Positions 1 through 8,095 of a stretch of DNA of 19,618 nucleotides are shown here, one piece after another; positions within the stretch are counted from its first letter, which is position 1, and the number at the start of each line of letters is the position of its first letter. This stretch comes from Roseivirga sp. UBA6061 (GTDB taxonomy: Bacteria; Bacteroidota; Bacteroidia; Cytophagales; Cyclobacteriaceae): the NCBI GenBank assembly GCA_002427745.1, contig DIYF01000061.1, positions 181,541 to 201,158 on the forward strand, given 5' to 3'. The notes below the pieces were generated by a model, which searched no databases, was not told the DNA's origin, and saw nothing but the letters and a program-made list of their open reading frames with translations. A program made the translations under genes and the position numbers.

Positions 1-1231
1 CGGAACTGAAGGTCCGGGCACTGAGCTTGCCAAAAGCTCTCAGAATGACCCGGAAAAGGGAGGCAATAAAAGCACGGCTTCCGATCAAATTACCCAGGCT
101 GACCCTGCCAGCGTTGATAGCCTGAAAGAAAATACACAATCTACCCAATCACTTATTAATAACAGACAGCTACAGGCAAGTGACAGAGTTACTGTGAGCA
201 TCAGCGATATTACTGATAATACCGTGAATCCTGCCGGGAATACACAGACACCTGTCAGGGTAATGGCTGCCAGACAGGGTGATCAGCAGTTTGAGACTCA
301 GTTGCTCGATCAGCTTCAGCAGGCGAATGCTGTACCGGTGGATGAGCAGATGAGTATTTACCTGTCGTCACCTCAGGATTTACAGGGGAGTATTGCTGAG
401 CTGAAGCTGCGGTGGGAGCTTGAGAATATGGTAGGCCCAATGGAAATTGATACTACCAACATAATTGATTCACCAGAAACACTGGTGGCAAGCCGTACCA
501 GCCTGAGCGGTAGCTTTGGGGGAGGAAATTTCAATCCCGATTCGAATTTTGCCGGAGGGGGAGTAGACAATGCTTTATCGCAGGAGAATATTGCCAGTGA
601 TCCTAATGCGGGAGATTTCAGCGTAAGAAGTGGTAGTGAAGAGAGTGAGAACCAGCTGGGGTCTATCTCAGTAGGAGTAGGAATAGGCTTTGAAATCGGA
701 AGAAAATGGATACTCAGAACCGGTCTGCGCTATAGTCAGTATCGCTATGCCACCACCGCCAATGCTTATGTGGATGATGGTCAGGTGGTGCCTGTATTTA
801 ACAACCGACTGGCCTCTCTGGCTTCAGTAAGATATGCCGGAGACTATGAGCTGACCAATACCATTCATAGCATCTCCATACCTGTACAAATGGGCTATAA
901 GCTGCTCGACCGAAACCGCTTTGGTGTTGTGCTGAATGCCGGATTGGGAGCTGATTATTTCACAAGATATACAGTAAAGGGCGAGTTAAACTTCCTGGAA
1001 ACCACCAAGGTTGATCTGGACGAGTCGGCTTTTCGAAACAGGCTGAATATCAATGTGCTGACCGGAATTGAGCTGAATTACAAGCTCACGGAGAAGTTTG
1101 CCCTCTCAGGCGAAGTGTTTTTCAGACAGTACATTCCTTCTCTGGGACAAACGGATGGTATTGATGAATCAACCCCCTCATTCTTTGGCTTTGGACTTGG
1201 GATCAATTACTACCTGAGACGCAAAGAGTAA
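1..1231 (+). CDS. Outer membrane beta-barrel protein (5' end outside window)
   Basis: The reading frame is open from base 2 to the stop at 1229-1231, so the gene enters from the left and the GTG at 194 is not its start. The first half is a polar Ser/Gln/Asp/Asn-rich region with no membrane segment. From about base 650 the protein alternates amphipathic beta strands (GSISVGVGIGFEIG, HSISIPVQMGYKL, NVLTGIELNYKL) and ends in the strand GLGINYYLRR. This is the pattern of the PorT/OMP_b-brl_2 outer-membrane barrels of Bacteroidota. In many relatives such a barrel follows an N-terminal cytoplasmic or anti-sigma-like part with one membrane helix; whether that holds here cannot be seen. The next gene begins one base after the stop, so the two are probably co-transcribed. 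The barrel call is fairly safe, but the specific role is unknown. Confidence 0.8.
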   Translation, partial: GTEGPGTELAKSSQNDPEKGGNKSTASDQITQADPASVDSLKENTQSTQSLINNRQLQASDRVTVSISDITDNTVNPAGNTQTPVRVMAARQGDQQFETQLLDQLQQANAVPVDEQMSIYLSSPQDLQGSIAELKLRWELENMVGPMEIDTTNIIDSPETLVASRTSLSGSFGGGNFNPDSNFAGGGVDNALSQENIASDPNAGDFSVRSGSEESENQLGSISVGVGIGFEIGRKWILRTGLRYSQYRYATTANAYVDDGQVVPVFNNRLASLASVRYAGDYELTNTIHSISIPVQMGYKLLDRNRFGVVLNAGLGADYFTRYTVKGELNFLETTKVDLDESAFRNRLNINVLTGIELNYKLTEKFALSGEVFFRQYIPSLGQTDGIDESTPSFFGFGLGINYYLRRKE

Positions 1232-1232
1232 T

Positions 1233-1622
1233 ATGAAAATCCTGCTGAGAGGTGCACTCGCCCTATGTCTGCTTTTGACCTTTGCGGCCTGTGACGATGA
1301 GACCGTTGAGTTTGGCTCTGTCATAACGTTGAGCGAAGGAGAAACCATCGTTATGGCAGATAAGAGTGTCATCACCCTGAAAGAGATTAACGATTCCAGA
1401 TGCCCTGCTGACGCTACCTGTGTATGGGAGGGCAGGGCAGATGTGCTCATCAAAGTGATAGCCCCTGATGTTGAGGATGAAATCAGGCTAAACAATGTGG
1501 AGAAGGCTTCGGTAGACCTCAATAACTATCAGTTTGACTTTATTGAGCTAACTCCTTTTCCGGGAAGTAATGCCACTTCCACGGAAACTGTGCTTAAGTT
1601 CAAAATATCTCTGAATCAGTAA
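1233..1622 (+). CDS. Small lipoprotein with CPxDxxCxWxG motif
   Basis: A 129-residue protein with a typical lipoprotein signal: MK, a hydrophobic run, then the lipobox FAAC with the acceptor Cys at about residue 20, followed by DDE. It is therefore probably exported and lipid-anchored. The mature part is short and beta-rich (EFGSVITLSEGETIVMADKS), as in a small beta-sandwich. It contains the segment CPADATCVWEG near residues 57-67, whose two cysteines could form a disulfide. I recall similar CPxxxxCxWxG segments in uncharacterised lipoproteins of Bacteroidota, without known function. The ATG lies one base after the stop of the barrel gene, so translation is probably coupled. Its end is six bases from the convergent ABC-F gene, leaving no room for a separate terminator. 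Confidence 0.75.
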   Translation: MKILLRGALALCLLLTFAACDDETVEFGSVITLSEGETIVMADKSVITLKEINDSRCPADATCVWEGRADVLIKVIAPDVEDEIRLNNVEKASVDLNNYQFDFIELTPFPGSNATSTETVLKFKISLNQ

Positions 1623-1628
1623 TGGTGA

Positions 1629-3542
1629 TCAGGCGCTGAGTTCATCAATGCGCTCCGCCAGCTCTTCCCACTTTTCCTGTGCTTCTGAAAGGTCCTTTTC
1701 CAGATTGTCGTAGGCCGTTTGCTTTTCCTGTAGTTTGTTAAAATCAGCAAAGATCGAAGGATCAGCCATTTCAGCCTCCAGTTTTGGTTTCCTGGCTTCC
1801 AGTGTTTCTATCTGACCCTCTACGGTATCCAGTTCCTTCTGTAGCTTTTTAAGCTCATTGAGGGCGGCCTGGTCCGGTGTTTTCTTTTTTCCCTCTTTCG
1901 GTTTTTTGGCAGCAACAGGGGCTTCGGTCACTTTGGGAGCTGTGATCTTGCGGTTTTCCTGCCAGTCTACATACTCTTCATAAGTACCCGGATATTCTTT
2001 GATCTGGTAGTCTTCTATGTACCAGATTTTATTGGCAATCTGACTAACAAAGTGCCTGTCGTGAGATACTACAACAAAAGTACCTTCAAACTGTTGCAAG
2101 GCCTGAATAAGGATATTGACGGAGAGAAAATCCAGATGGTTGGTGGGCTCATCCATCATCAGAAAGTTCGATTCAGCCAGCAGGGTTTTGGCCAGGGCTA
2201 CCCGTGACTTTTCCCCTCCGGAGAGCACCTTGATCTTTTTAAAAACATCATCATTTGAGAAGAGAAAGCATCCCAGTACACTTCTCAGCTCTGTTTCTGT
2301 CTTGGCACTGCCCGCCTGTTGAAGTTCCTGCAGAATTTCATTTTCCACATTCAGCGCCTCGAGCTGATGCTGAGCGTAGAAGCCTGTTAATACATTAAAC
2401 CCTTCTTTGCGGTCACCTTCAATGGGCTCAGTACCCGCGATAATCCGAAGTAGGGTTGATTTTCCCTTACCGTTGGCCCCGATCAGGGCGATTTTATCTC
2501 CACGCTCTATCTGAGCCGAGGAGTCTTTGATGATTTCCAGGTCGCCATAGGCCTTGGAGATATTATCGAGCTCCACGATAAACCTGCCCGACTTTTGTTT
2601 GAAGCCAAACTTGAAGTTCATCACAACGGAGTCATCCACTACATCCTCTATCATGTCCATACGGTCCAACGACTTGACTCTGGACTGTACCTGGCGGGCT
2701 TTGGTGGCCTTCGAGCGAAAGCGCTCAATGAATCGCTCTGTCTGTTTGATCTGCTGTTGCTGATTGATGTAGGCGTTTTTCTGGATTTCTTCTCTAAGCT
2801 GTTTTTCTTCCAGGTAGAAAGAGTAGTTACCCGCATAATGATTCAGCTTTTGCTGAGAGACCTCCACAGTAGAGGTAACCACATTGTCGAGGAATTTGCG
2901 GTCGTGAGATACCACGATGATGGCACCTTCATAGCCACGCAGGTAATTCTCTATCCATTGGATAGAGGGCAGGTCCAGGTGGTTGGTAGGCTCATCGAGC
3001 ATCAGCAGTGATGGCTTTTCCAGCAGCAGCTTGGCCAGCATCACCCGCATTCTCCAGCCTCCGGAGAACTCTTTCAGGGGTCTGGAAAGGTCTGTTGTCT
3101 TAAAGCCGATACCCTCCAGAATGGCTTCTGCATCAGATTGCATGGAGTATCCGCCCAGCGCTTCAAATTCTTCCTGCGCTTTGGTGAGTTTTTCTACAAG
3201 GCTGTCCTCATAGTTTACTTCCATTTGCTTCAGAATTTTGTCAATATTCTGTTGCAGGGTAACCGCGCGCCCGAAAGCCTGCATGGCAACTGTCAGGATG
3301 CTGTCATTTGTCTGATAAGAAAGCAGGTCCTGATTCAGGAAGCCAATCGTACAATCTTTGCTTTTACTGATGTCACCAGTTGTAGGTTGATACTCTCCAT
3401 CGATCAGCCTCAGCAGGGTAGATTTCCCCCGTCCGTTGAGCCCAATCAGCCCTATTTTGTCTTTAGGCTTAATATGAAGCGATGCATTGTCAAAAAGAGC
3501 ACGGCCTCCGATCAGGTACGATAGGTTATTGATGGAAATCAT
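1629..3542 (-). CDS. ABC-F family ATPase (ribosome-associated)
   Basis: A 637-residue soluble protein with two ABC ATPase domains and no membrane segment, the ABC-F arrangement (EttA/Uup/YheS and antibiotic-resistance relatives). Domain 1 has Walker A GLNGRGKST (34-42), signature FSGGWRMRV (159-167) and Walker B LLMLDEPTNHLD (179-190). Domain 2 has Walker A GANGKGKST (355-363), signature LSGGEKSRV (440-448) and Walker B FLMMDEPTNHLD (460-471). Between them lies a charged helical linker (about 235-320) corresponding to the P-site tRNA interaction motif. A Lys-rich stretch leads into a C-terminal coiled coil (about 555-637), as in Uup/YheS types. ABC-F proteins bind the ribosomal E site and relieve stalling, or protect against antibiotics; which applies here is not decidable. 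A strong promoter sits directly before the ATG, implying a leaderless mRNA. Confidence 0.93.
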   Translation of the reverse strand: MISINNLSYLIGGRALFDNASLHIKPKDKIGLIGLNGRGKSTLLRLIDGEYQPTTGDISKSKDCTIGFLNQDLLSYQTNDSILTVAMQAFGRAVTLQQNIDKILKQMEVNYEDSLVEKLTKAQEEFEALGGYSMQSDAEAILEGIGFKTTDLSRPLKEFSGGWRMRVMLAKLLLEKPSLLMLDEPTNHLDLPSIQWIENYLRGYEGAIIVVSHDRKFLDNVVTSTVEVSQQKLNHYAGNYSFYLEEKQLREEIQKNAYINQQQQIKQTERFIERFRSKATKARQVQSRVKSLDRMDMIEDVVDDSVVMNFKFGFKQKSGRFIVELDNISKAYGDLEIIKDSSAQIERGDKIALIGANGKGKSTLLRIIAGTEPIEGDRKEGFNVLTGFYAQHQLEALNVENEILQELQQAGSAKTETELRSVLGCFLFSNDDVFKKIKVLSGGEKSRVALAKTLLAESNFLMMDEPTNHLDFLSVNILIQALQQFEGTFVVVSHDRHFVSQIANKIWYIEDYQIKEYPGTYEEYVDWQENRKITAPKVTEAPVAAKKPKEGKKKTPDQAALNELKKLQKELDTVEGQIETLEARKPKLEAEMADPSIFADFNKLQEKQTAYDNLEKDLSEAQEKWEELAERIDELSA

Positions 3543-3546
3543 GCCG

Positions 3547-3576
3547 CAAAATTAGGTTAGATGCTCAGAAATCAAA
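3547..3576 (-). promoter_or_regulatory. Bacteroidota-type promoter of the ABC-F gene
   Basis: Read on the minus strand, TTTG (3576-3573) is followed by an 18-nt spacer and TAATTTTG (3554-3547). This matches the TTTG / TAnnTTTG consensus of the Bacteroidota primary sigma factor at every fixed position. The -7 box ends four bases before the ATG (3542), so transcription should begin at or within a base or two of the start codon. The match is seen directly; the start site is inferred. Confidence 0.7.
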
Positions 3577-3648
3577 CTAAAGCCATTGATAAAAGCGTCT
3601 GTCGGAGATCGGAGTTTTTTTAATAATTTCGGAACAAACAAAACTACC

Positions 3649-4809
3649 ATGCTCAGAAAACTATTAGTCCCGATGGCAATGTCTGTTGCCCTCATATTGG
3701 CTGCTGCAGCGGATACCAAGGCGCAGAGTGCCAAAACTGAAGCTGAATATGCAGACCTGCTATCCAGGATAAAACTTCCGGAAGGCTTTAAAATTTCAAT
3801 CTATGCCGATAACGTGCGCGATGCCCGGTCTCTGGCCAGTACACCTGATGGTAAGACTGTCTTTGTGGGGAACCGCAGAAGAAAGAATGTATATGCCCTG
3901 ACGGATACAGATGGTGATATGGTAGCTGACAAGCGAGATACCATCGCTACAGGCCTGACCATGCCAAACGGAGTGGTGTACAGAGATGGAGATCTCTATG
4001 TGGCTGAGGTGAACAAAATTCATCGTTTCCCGGATATCATGAGCAATCTGGCTGCCCCTAAGTCTGAGGTGATTTATGATGCTTACCCTACTGATCGTCA
4101 TCATGGCTGGAAATTCATAGCCTTTGGTCCTGACGGTAAGTTGTATGTGCCGGTAGGAGGCCCCTGTAATGTATGTGATAAGGAAAGTGAAAACGAAGTA
4201 TATGCCTCCATTACCCGTATGGACCCTGATGGCTCCAACATGGAAGTTTATGCCAGAGGAGTAAGAAACAGTGTAGGCTTTGCCTGGCACCCTGAAACCA
4301 AGAAGATGTGGTTTACCGATAATGGCAGAGATATGATGGGTGATGATATCCCGGCTTGCGAATTGAATCTGGCACCTGAAAAAGGCTTGCACTTCGGTTT
4401 TCCGTTCTGGCATCAGGGAGACATCGCAGATCCTGATTTCGGAGATAAATTTCCAAGGGATAAGTTCACAGAGCCAAAGTTCAAGTTTGAGCCTCATTCT
4501 GCTCCACTGGGATTGCGTTTTTACCAGGGGGATATGTTTCCGGCCAAATACAAAAACAACCTGATTGTAGCACAACATGGTTCGTGGAATCGCAGTCCCC
4601 AGGCAGGCCATATAGGCTACCAGTTGAGGTTCATTCAAATAGAAGGTGATGAGGTAGTGGGTGATGAGGTATTTGCCAGTGGCTGGTTAGACAAAGAGGA
4701 AAACAAAGGAATGGGTAAGCCGGTTGATGTAATGGAAATGCCCGATGGCTCAATCCTCGTTTCAGATGATATCGCACATTGTATCTATCGTATCAGCTAC
4801 GAAAAATAA
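3649..4809 (+). CDS. Secreted sorbosone/aldose dehydrogenase-like beta-propeller protein
   Basis: A 386-residue protein when begun at the ATG at 3649. That start is chosen because it opens a clean signal peptide (MLRKLLVPMAMSVALILAAA..TKAQ) cut near residue 26; an upstream in-frame ATG at 3586 would bury it. The mature part resembles the PQQ-dependent sorbosone/glucose dehydrogenase (GSDH) fold, a six-bladed propeller. Blade motifs include LASTPDGKTVFVGNR (62-76), MPNGVVYRDGDLYVAE (105-120), HHGWKFIAFGPDGKLYVPVG (151-170), RGVRNSVGFAWHP (203-215) and MPDGSILVSDD (364-374). His151/152 sits where the family carries its catalytic His. GPCNVC (171-176) could be a disulfide or metal site. It would act in the periplasm as a sugar or alcohol oxidoreductase; PQQ dependence and substrate are inferred from the family. 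A terminator follows, so it is probably transcribed alone. Confidence 0.85.
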   Translation: MLRKLLVPMAMSVALILAAAADTKAQSAKTEAEYADLLSRIKLPEGFKISIYADNVRDARSLASTPDGKTVFVGNRRRKNVYALTDTDGDMVADKRDTIATGLTMPNGVVYRDGDLYVAEVNKIHRFPDIMSNLAAPKSEVIYDAYPTDRHHGWKFIAFGPDGKLYVPVGGPCNVCDKESENEVYASITRMDPDGSNMEVYARGVRNSVGFAWHPETKKMWFTDNGRDMMGDDIPACELNLAPEKGLHFGFPFWHQGDIADPDFGDKFPRDKFTEPKFKFEPHSAPLGLRFYQGDMFPAKYKNNLIVAQHGSWNRSPQAGHIGYQLRFIQIEGDEVVGDEVFASGWLDKEENKGMGKPVDVMEMPDGSILVSDDIAHCIYRISYEK

Positions 4810-4831
4810 TTTTACTTAATAAAAATGGTGA

Positions 4832-4864
4832 AGGCCTTGCGCTTATGGGTGCGGGCCTTTTTTT
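4832..4864 (+). terminator. Rho-independent terminator abutting the next start codon
   Basis: AGGCCTTGCGC pairs with GTGCGGGCCT around the loop TTATGG: five outer Watson-Crick pairs, a G-T wobble, one bulged T and four inner pairs (one a G-T wobble). A run of seven T (4858-4864) follows. It ends the dehydrogenase transcript. The ATG of the next gene is the very next base (4865). Confidence 0.75.
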
Positions 4865-5890
4865 ATGGCTCCACTGTTGTTTGTACATAAGGTTTCCAAA
4901 GCCTATCCGGGAGAGTCTTTAGGGGCTGTAAATGAAGTGTCATTTACTATGAAGCCCGGAGAGATTTTGTCCTTTGTAGGAGAGAGTGGTTCGGGTAAGT
5001 CTACCTTATTGCGGATGCTGGCGGGCTTGCTCAGACCTGATAAAGGAGAAATCAGCTTTCAGGGCACCCCTCTCGAGGACCCTGAGGAACAGTTGATTGC
5101 TGGTAATCCTGCCATAAAAATGGTGTTCCAGGACTTTGACCTGATGCCTAATATGACTGTCAGCGAAAATCTGAGATATCCCTTGCTTACCTATAACAAG
5201 GAGTATGCTAACGACCGGGTATCAGAACTGCTTAACCTGTGTGGTATTCAGGATCTGGCAAAAAAGCTGCCCAGGGAGCTTTCCGGAGGACAACAGCAAA
5301 GAGTAGCCCTGGCCAGGGCACTGGCCGATGAGCCGGAGTTACTGCTAATGGACGAACCCTTCAGTCAGCTTGATCCTGTAAACACAGCTCAGCTGCTACG
5401 GGAAGTACTTAGAATTCTGAAAGTTGCTCAGGTGGGTCTGGTATTTGTAACGCATGATACGCGAGATGCCCTGATGATATCAGACAGGGTAGGTTTTTTG
5501 AAAGAGGGTAACCTGATGCAGGTGGGAAGTCCGGCAGAGCTCTACCGAAAGCCGAAGAGTGAAGACATCGCACGGTTTTTTGGCCCGATTAATATCTTTT
5601 CCAGCGAAACTGTGCAGGTACACCTGCCTGAGTTGTCTGACCGGCTCACTGGTAAAAACGCTGTGAGTATCGGAATTCGCGCTGAGGATGTAGAACTGTC
5701 TCCGTCCGAAGGCAGGCTTAGGCTAAAGGTGAATACCCACGAAATCTTTTTTCACGGAGATCACTTCAGTGTGGAAGGTAAATTGTCATGGGGTATGCCT
5801 TTTGTGTTTCAGACAAATAGCCCTCCAGAAAAAACCGGAGAGGACATTTTGGTCTCCATTTCGCTGGATAGGCTTCTTTACTTTTATTAA
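4865..5890 (+). CDS. ABC transporter ATP-binding protein, PotA/FbpC-like
   Basis: A 341-residue importer-type ATPase. It has Walker A GESGSGKST (39-47), Q-loop Q89 in MVFQDFDLMP, signature LSGGQQQRVALARAL (139-153), Walker B LLLMDEPFSQLD (159-170) and H-loop His197 in FVTHD. After the ATPase domain comes about 100 residues with a TOBE-like segment (SIGIRAEDVEL, 268-278), as in spermidine, iron, sulfate or molybdate importers (PotA, FbpC, CysA, ModC). No permease or binding-protein gene lies on either side, so its partners must be elsewhere or the protein has another job. The opening MAPLLFVHKVSKAYPG is a normal ABC beginning, so the ATG at 4865 is likely real although it touches the terminator of the upstream gene. 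Substrate unknown. Confidence 0.88.
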   Translation: MAPLLFVHKVSKAYPGESLGAVNEVSFTMKPGEILSFVGESGSGKSTLLRMLAGLLRPDKGEISFQGTPLEDPEEQLIAGNPAIKMVFQDFDLMPNMTVSENLRYPLLTYNKEYANDRVSELLNLCGIQDLAKKLPRELSGGQQQRVALARALADEPELLLMDEPFSQLDPVNTAQLLREVLRILKVAQVGLVFVTHDTRDALMISDRVGFLKEGNLMQVGSPAELYRKPKSEDIARFFGPINIFSSETVQVHLPELSDRLTGKNAVSIGIRAEDVELSPSEGRLRLKVNTHEIFFHGDHFSVEGKLSWGMPFVFQTNSPPEKTGEDILVSISLDRLLYFY

Positions 5891-5897
5891 CCAGCGG

Positions 5898-5928
5898 TTT
5901 CTTCATATAGGGGAATTTCATATATTCG
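5898..5928 (+). promoter_or_regulatory. Probable promoter of the OmpA/PorE-like gene
   Basis: TTTC (5898-5901), a 19-nt spacer, then TATATTCG (5921-5928): one mismatch in each box against TTTG / TAnnTTTG. The implied start near 5933 gives a leader of about 85-90 nt to the ATG at 6022, and would place the in-frame ATG at 5932 at the transcript end. Confidence 0.4.
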
Positions 5929-6021
5929 CCTATGAACTTCGGTTCAGACCTCCAAACAAACCATCAGCAAATCGACCAACCTGTCGATTATTTTTCGAAC
6001 TCTACTTTAATTTCTGATCAG

Positions 6022-8073
6022 ATGAAAAGGATCGTATTATTGACATTATTGTCAGTCTTTCTCATGGGTTTTGCTATGCAGGCCCAGAACCTCAACAAGG
6101 TTTATGGTGCTATGGACGAAGGGGACTATGAGGTGGCACTCGGGTTGCTGGAGCCTATTATGAGAAAAAAGCCGAAGAACTATGAGGCTAAAATGCTTGC
6201 TGCTATTTGTCACACCGAGCGTTACCGACTGGAAGAGGCCATCACTTTGTTCAAAGAGGCTGCCCCGGTAGGAAAGGATGTTCCTTTTTACTACGTGAAG
6301 TTTGCCAAGGCTTATCTCCTGGATGAGCAGGTAGCTGAAGCGGAAAAAACTATCAGAAGTGTAAGGATGCAGGACCTGGAAGAGTTTCTGAGGCCAGAGT
6401 ATATCCTGGTGAGTAACAACATCCAGAATGCGAAAAAGTACCTGCCAAACCCGGCAGATATCATCATTAAAAACCTGGGGCCTAACATTAACTCTGAAGG
6501 CAACGAGTATAGTCAAGTAGTAACCGAAGATCAGCGAGGCATTTACTTTACAGCCAGAAGAGAAGGCGCTAAGGTAGGAGACGATGGAGAGCCTATTGAG
6601 CAGGTGCTCAGTGCTGATATGAATGATAAAGACGAGTGGAACAAGGACAAACCACTGGAAGGATTTAACGGTTCGAGAACAAACGAAGCGCCCATTCAGC
6701 TCAGTAATGGTGACTCCAAACTGATCACTTTTATCGATGAGGACCTCTTTATTTATACCAAAGATGACAACGGAAGATGGAAAAGAGAGGCTTTTCAGTT
6801 TAACTCCAAAAGATGGGACTCTCATGCTTTTATTTACAACAATGAGCAGTCAATGATTTTTGCCTCTGATGTAAACCATACGGTGGAAAATCTGGACCTC
6901 TACATCACGCACAAAGGCGATAACGGTAAATGGACGAGACCTCAGCCGATTGCAGAATTAAATACTCCGTTAAATGATGATGCACCTTTCGTAGCAGAAG
7001 ACGGAACACTTTACTTTTCTTCCAGAGGACATGATTCTATGGGCGGTTACGATATTTTTAAGACCACCTATGATAGCACGGCAGGTAAGTTTAATCCCCC
7101 AGTGAATATGGGAGCTCCTATTAACCTGCCTAATGATGACACTTTCTTTACCCTTTATGGTAAGAATGCCTATCTGTCTTCAAGCCGTCCTGATGGTTAT
7201 GGTCAGGTAGATATTTACAGAATCATCATGTTCTCGGAATCTCAGGTTCAGGGAAGACTTATTGATTGTGAAGGTGATAAACCAATTGGTAATGCTAAAG
7301 TTACTGTTGTGGGCCGCGAAGATGAGTTTACGGCTACCTCTGATGCCTCGGGTGTTTATAAAATGGATATGCCTATTGAGCAGGACTTCACCTTACGCAT
7401 AGAAAAAGACGGACAGGTGATCTACGAAAGGGATCATGAGGTTCGTGTTCTCTTCAGAGATGAGTTTGATATTAACCAGGATTTTTATGTTGGCTGTGAA
7501 AGGGGAGAAGATGTGCTCTACATTACCATGATTAACAGCTTTGACCTTGATCCGACTAATTTACCGGTGGCTCCACCGGAAGGACTTGCTCCTGTAGCTG
7601 AGCCGGAGCCAGAGCCGGAACCGACTCCTGAACCAGAGCCGGAACCAGAACCAGAGCCAGAGCCTGCCAAGAAAGAAGAAGTAAGTGCCGAAGAGCCTCC
7701 TGCTCCTGTGGTAGTACCACCTGTGGCCGACAAAATTGAGCTGCCTAACGTCTACTTTGACTTCGACAGACATACCATCAAATCTGAATTCTTCGAGCGA
7801 CTGGATGAAGCTGCAGAACTTCTGACCTCCAGAAGGGATTTGAGAATCATGGTGGCCGGTCACACGGATGCTTATGGTACAAATCCATACAATGTTGCCT
7901 TAGGCCAGCGCAGATATACTGAGGTATATAACTACCTGCTTAACAAAGGGGTAAATGCTGATCAGATGGAGGTAAAGACTTTTAGTGAGGATACTCCTAT
8001 CCAGTCTAACAGAACTATCAGAGGCAGGGCTTTCAACAGAAGGGTGATGCTCTACTTTATTGACGAAGACTAA
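6022..8073 (+). CDS. PorE-like OmpA family protein (TPR, PD40, carboxypeptidase-like, OmpA)
   Basis: A 683-residue protein from the ATG at 6022, which opens a good signal peptide (MKRIVLLTLLSVFLMGFAMQAQ); the in-frame ATG at 5932 would put 30 polar residues before it. Domains in order are: TPR-like helices (about 25-150, MDEGDYEVALGLLEPIMRKK, RYRLEEAITLFKEA); PD40/WD40-like propeller motifs (about 155-405, for example DGTLYFSSRGHDSMGGYDIF); a carboxypeptidase-regulatory-like fold (about 410-490, PIGNAKVTVVGR); an acidic Glu-Pro linker (527-548); and an OmpA peptidoglycan-binding domain (574-683) with VAGHTDAYGTNPYN and FNRRVMLYF. This order is that described for PorE of the type IX secretion and gliding machinery, which ties the outer-membrane complex to peptidoglycan. 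Bacteroidota carry several such paralogues, so a true PorE role is inference. Unlike lipidated PorE it has no lipobox Cys. It is probably transcribed alone. Confidence 0.88.
   Translation: MKRIVLLTLLSVFLMGFAMQAQNLNKVYGAMDEGDYEVALGLLEPIMRKKPKNYEAKMLAAICHTERYRLEEAITLFKEAAPVGKDVPFYYVKFAKAYLLDEQVAEAEKTIRSVRMQDLEEFLRPEYILVSNNIQNAKKYLPNPADIIIKNLGPNINSEGNEYSQVVTEDQRGIYFTARREGAKVGDDGEPIEQVLSADMNDKDEWNKDKPLEGFNGSRTNEAPIQLSNGDSKLITFIDEDLFIYTKDDNGRWKREAFQFNSKRWDSHAFIYNNEQSMIFASDVNHTVENLDLYITHKGDNGKWTRPQPIAELNTPLNDDAPFVAEDGTLYFSSRGHDSMGGYDIFKTTYDSTAGKFNPPVNMGAPINLPNDDTFFTLYGKNAYLSSSRPDGYGQVDIYRIIMFSESQVQGRLIDCEGDKPIGNAKVTVVGREDEFTATSDASGVYKMDMPIEQDFTLRIEKDGQVIYERDHEVRVLFRDEFDINQDFYVGCERGEDVLYITMINSFDLDPTNLPVAPPEGLAPVAEPEPEPEPTPEPEPEPEPEPEPAKKEEVSAEEPPAPVVVPPVADKIELPNVYFDFDRHTIKSEFFERLDEAAELLTSRRDLRIMVAGHTDAYGTNPYNVALGQRRYTEVYNYLLNKGVNADQMEVKTFSEDTPIQSNRTIRGRAFNRRVMLYFIDED
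7600..7665 (+). repeat. Glu-Pro dipeptide repeat within the OmpA-family gene
   Basis: Eleven consecutive six-base units encode ten Glu-Pro and one Thr-Pro dipeptide (residues 527-548). Units are mixtures of GAGCCG, GAGCCA, GAACCA and GAACCG, so codons vary while the peptide is kept. It forms a stiff, negatively charged spacer between the periplasmic domains and the OmpA domain. Such near-repeats can change copy number by slippage without a frameshift. Confidence 0.85.
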
Positions 8074-8095
8074 TACATTCAACCACAAACCAACC

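Noticed and set aside
194..196. GTG as start of the first gene
   Set aside because: The same frame is open to the window edge with similar polar composition, and no signal peptide begins at the GTG.
3586..3648. Upstream in-frame ATG (3586) for the dehydrogenase
   Set aside because: It adds 21 residues before a clean signal peptide, so the ATG at 3649 is preferred.
3796..4638. Long open frame on the minus strand (280 codons) inside the dehydrogenase gene
   Set aside because: It is antisense to a clearly conserved propeller protein and its translation shows no domain, signal or low-complexity pattern typical of real genes.
6052..6825. Minus-strand open frame of 257 codons inside the OmpA-family gene
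   Set aside because: It is a shadow of a strongly conserved gene; the translation is compositionally odd and has no recognisable feature.
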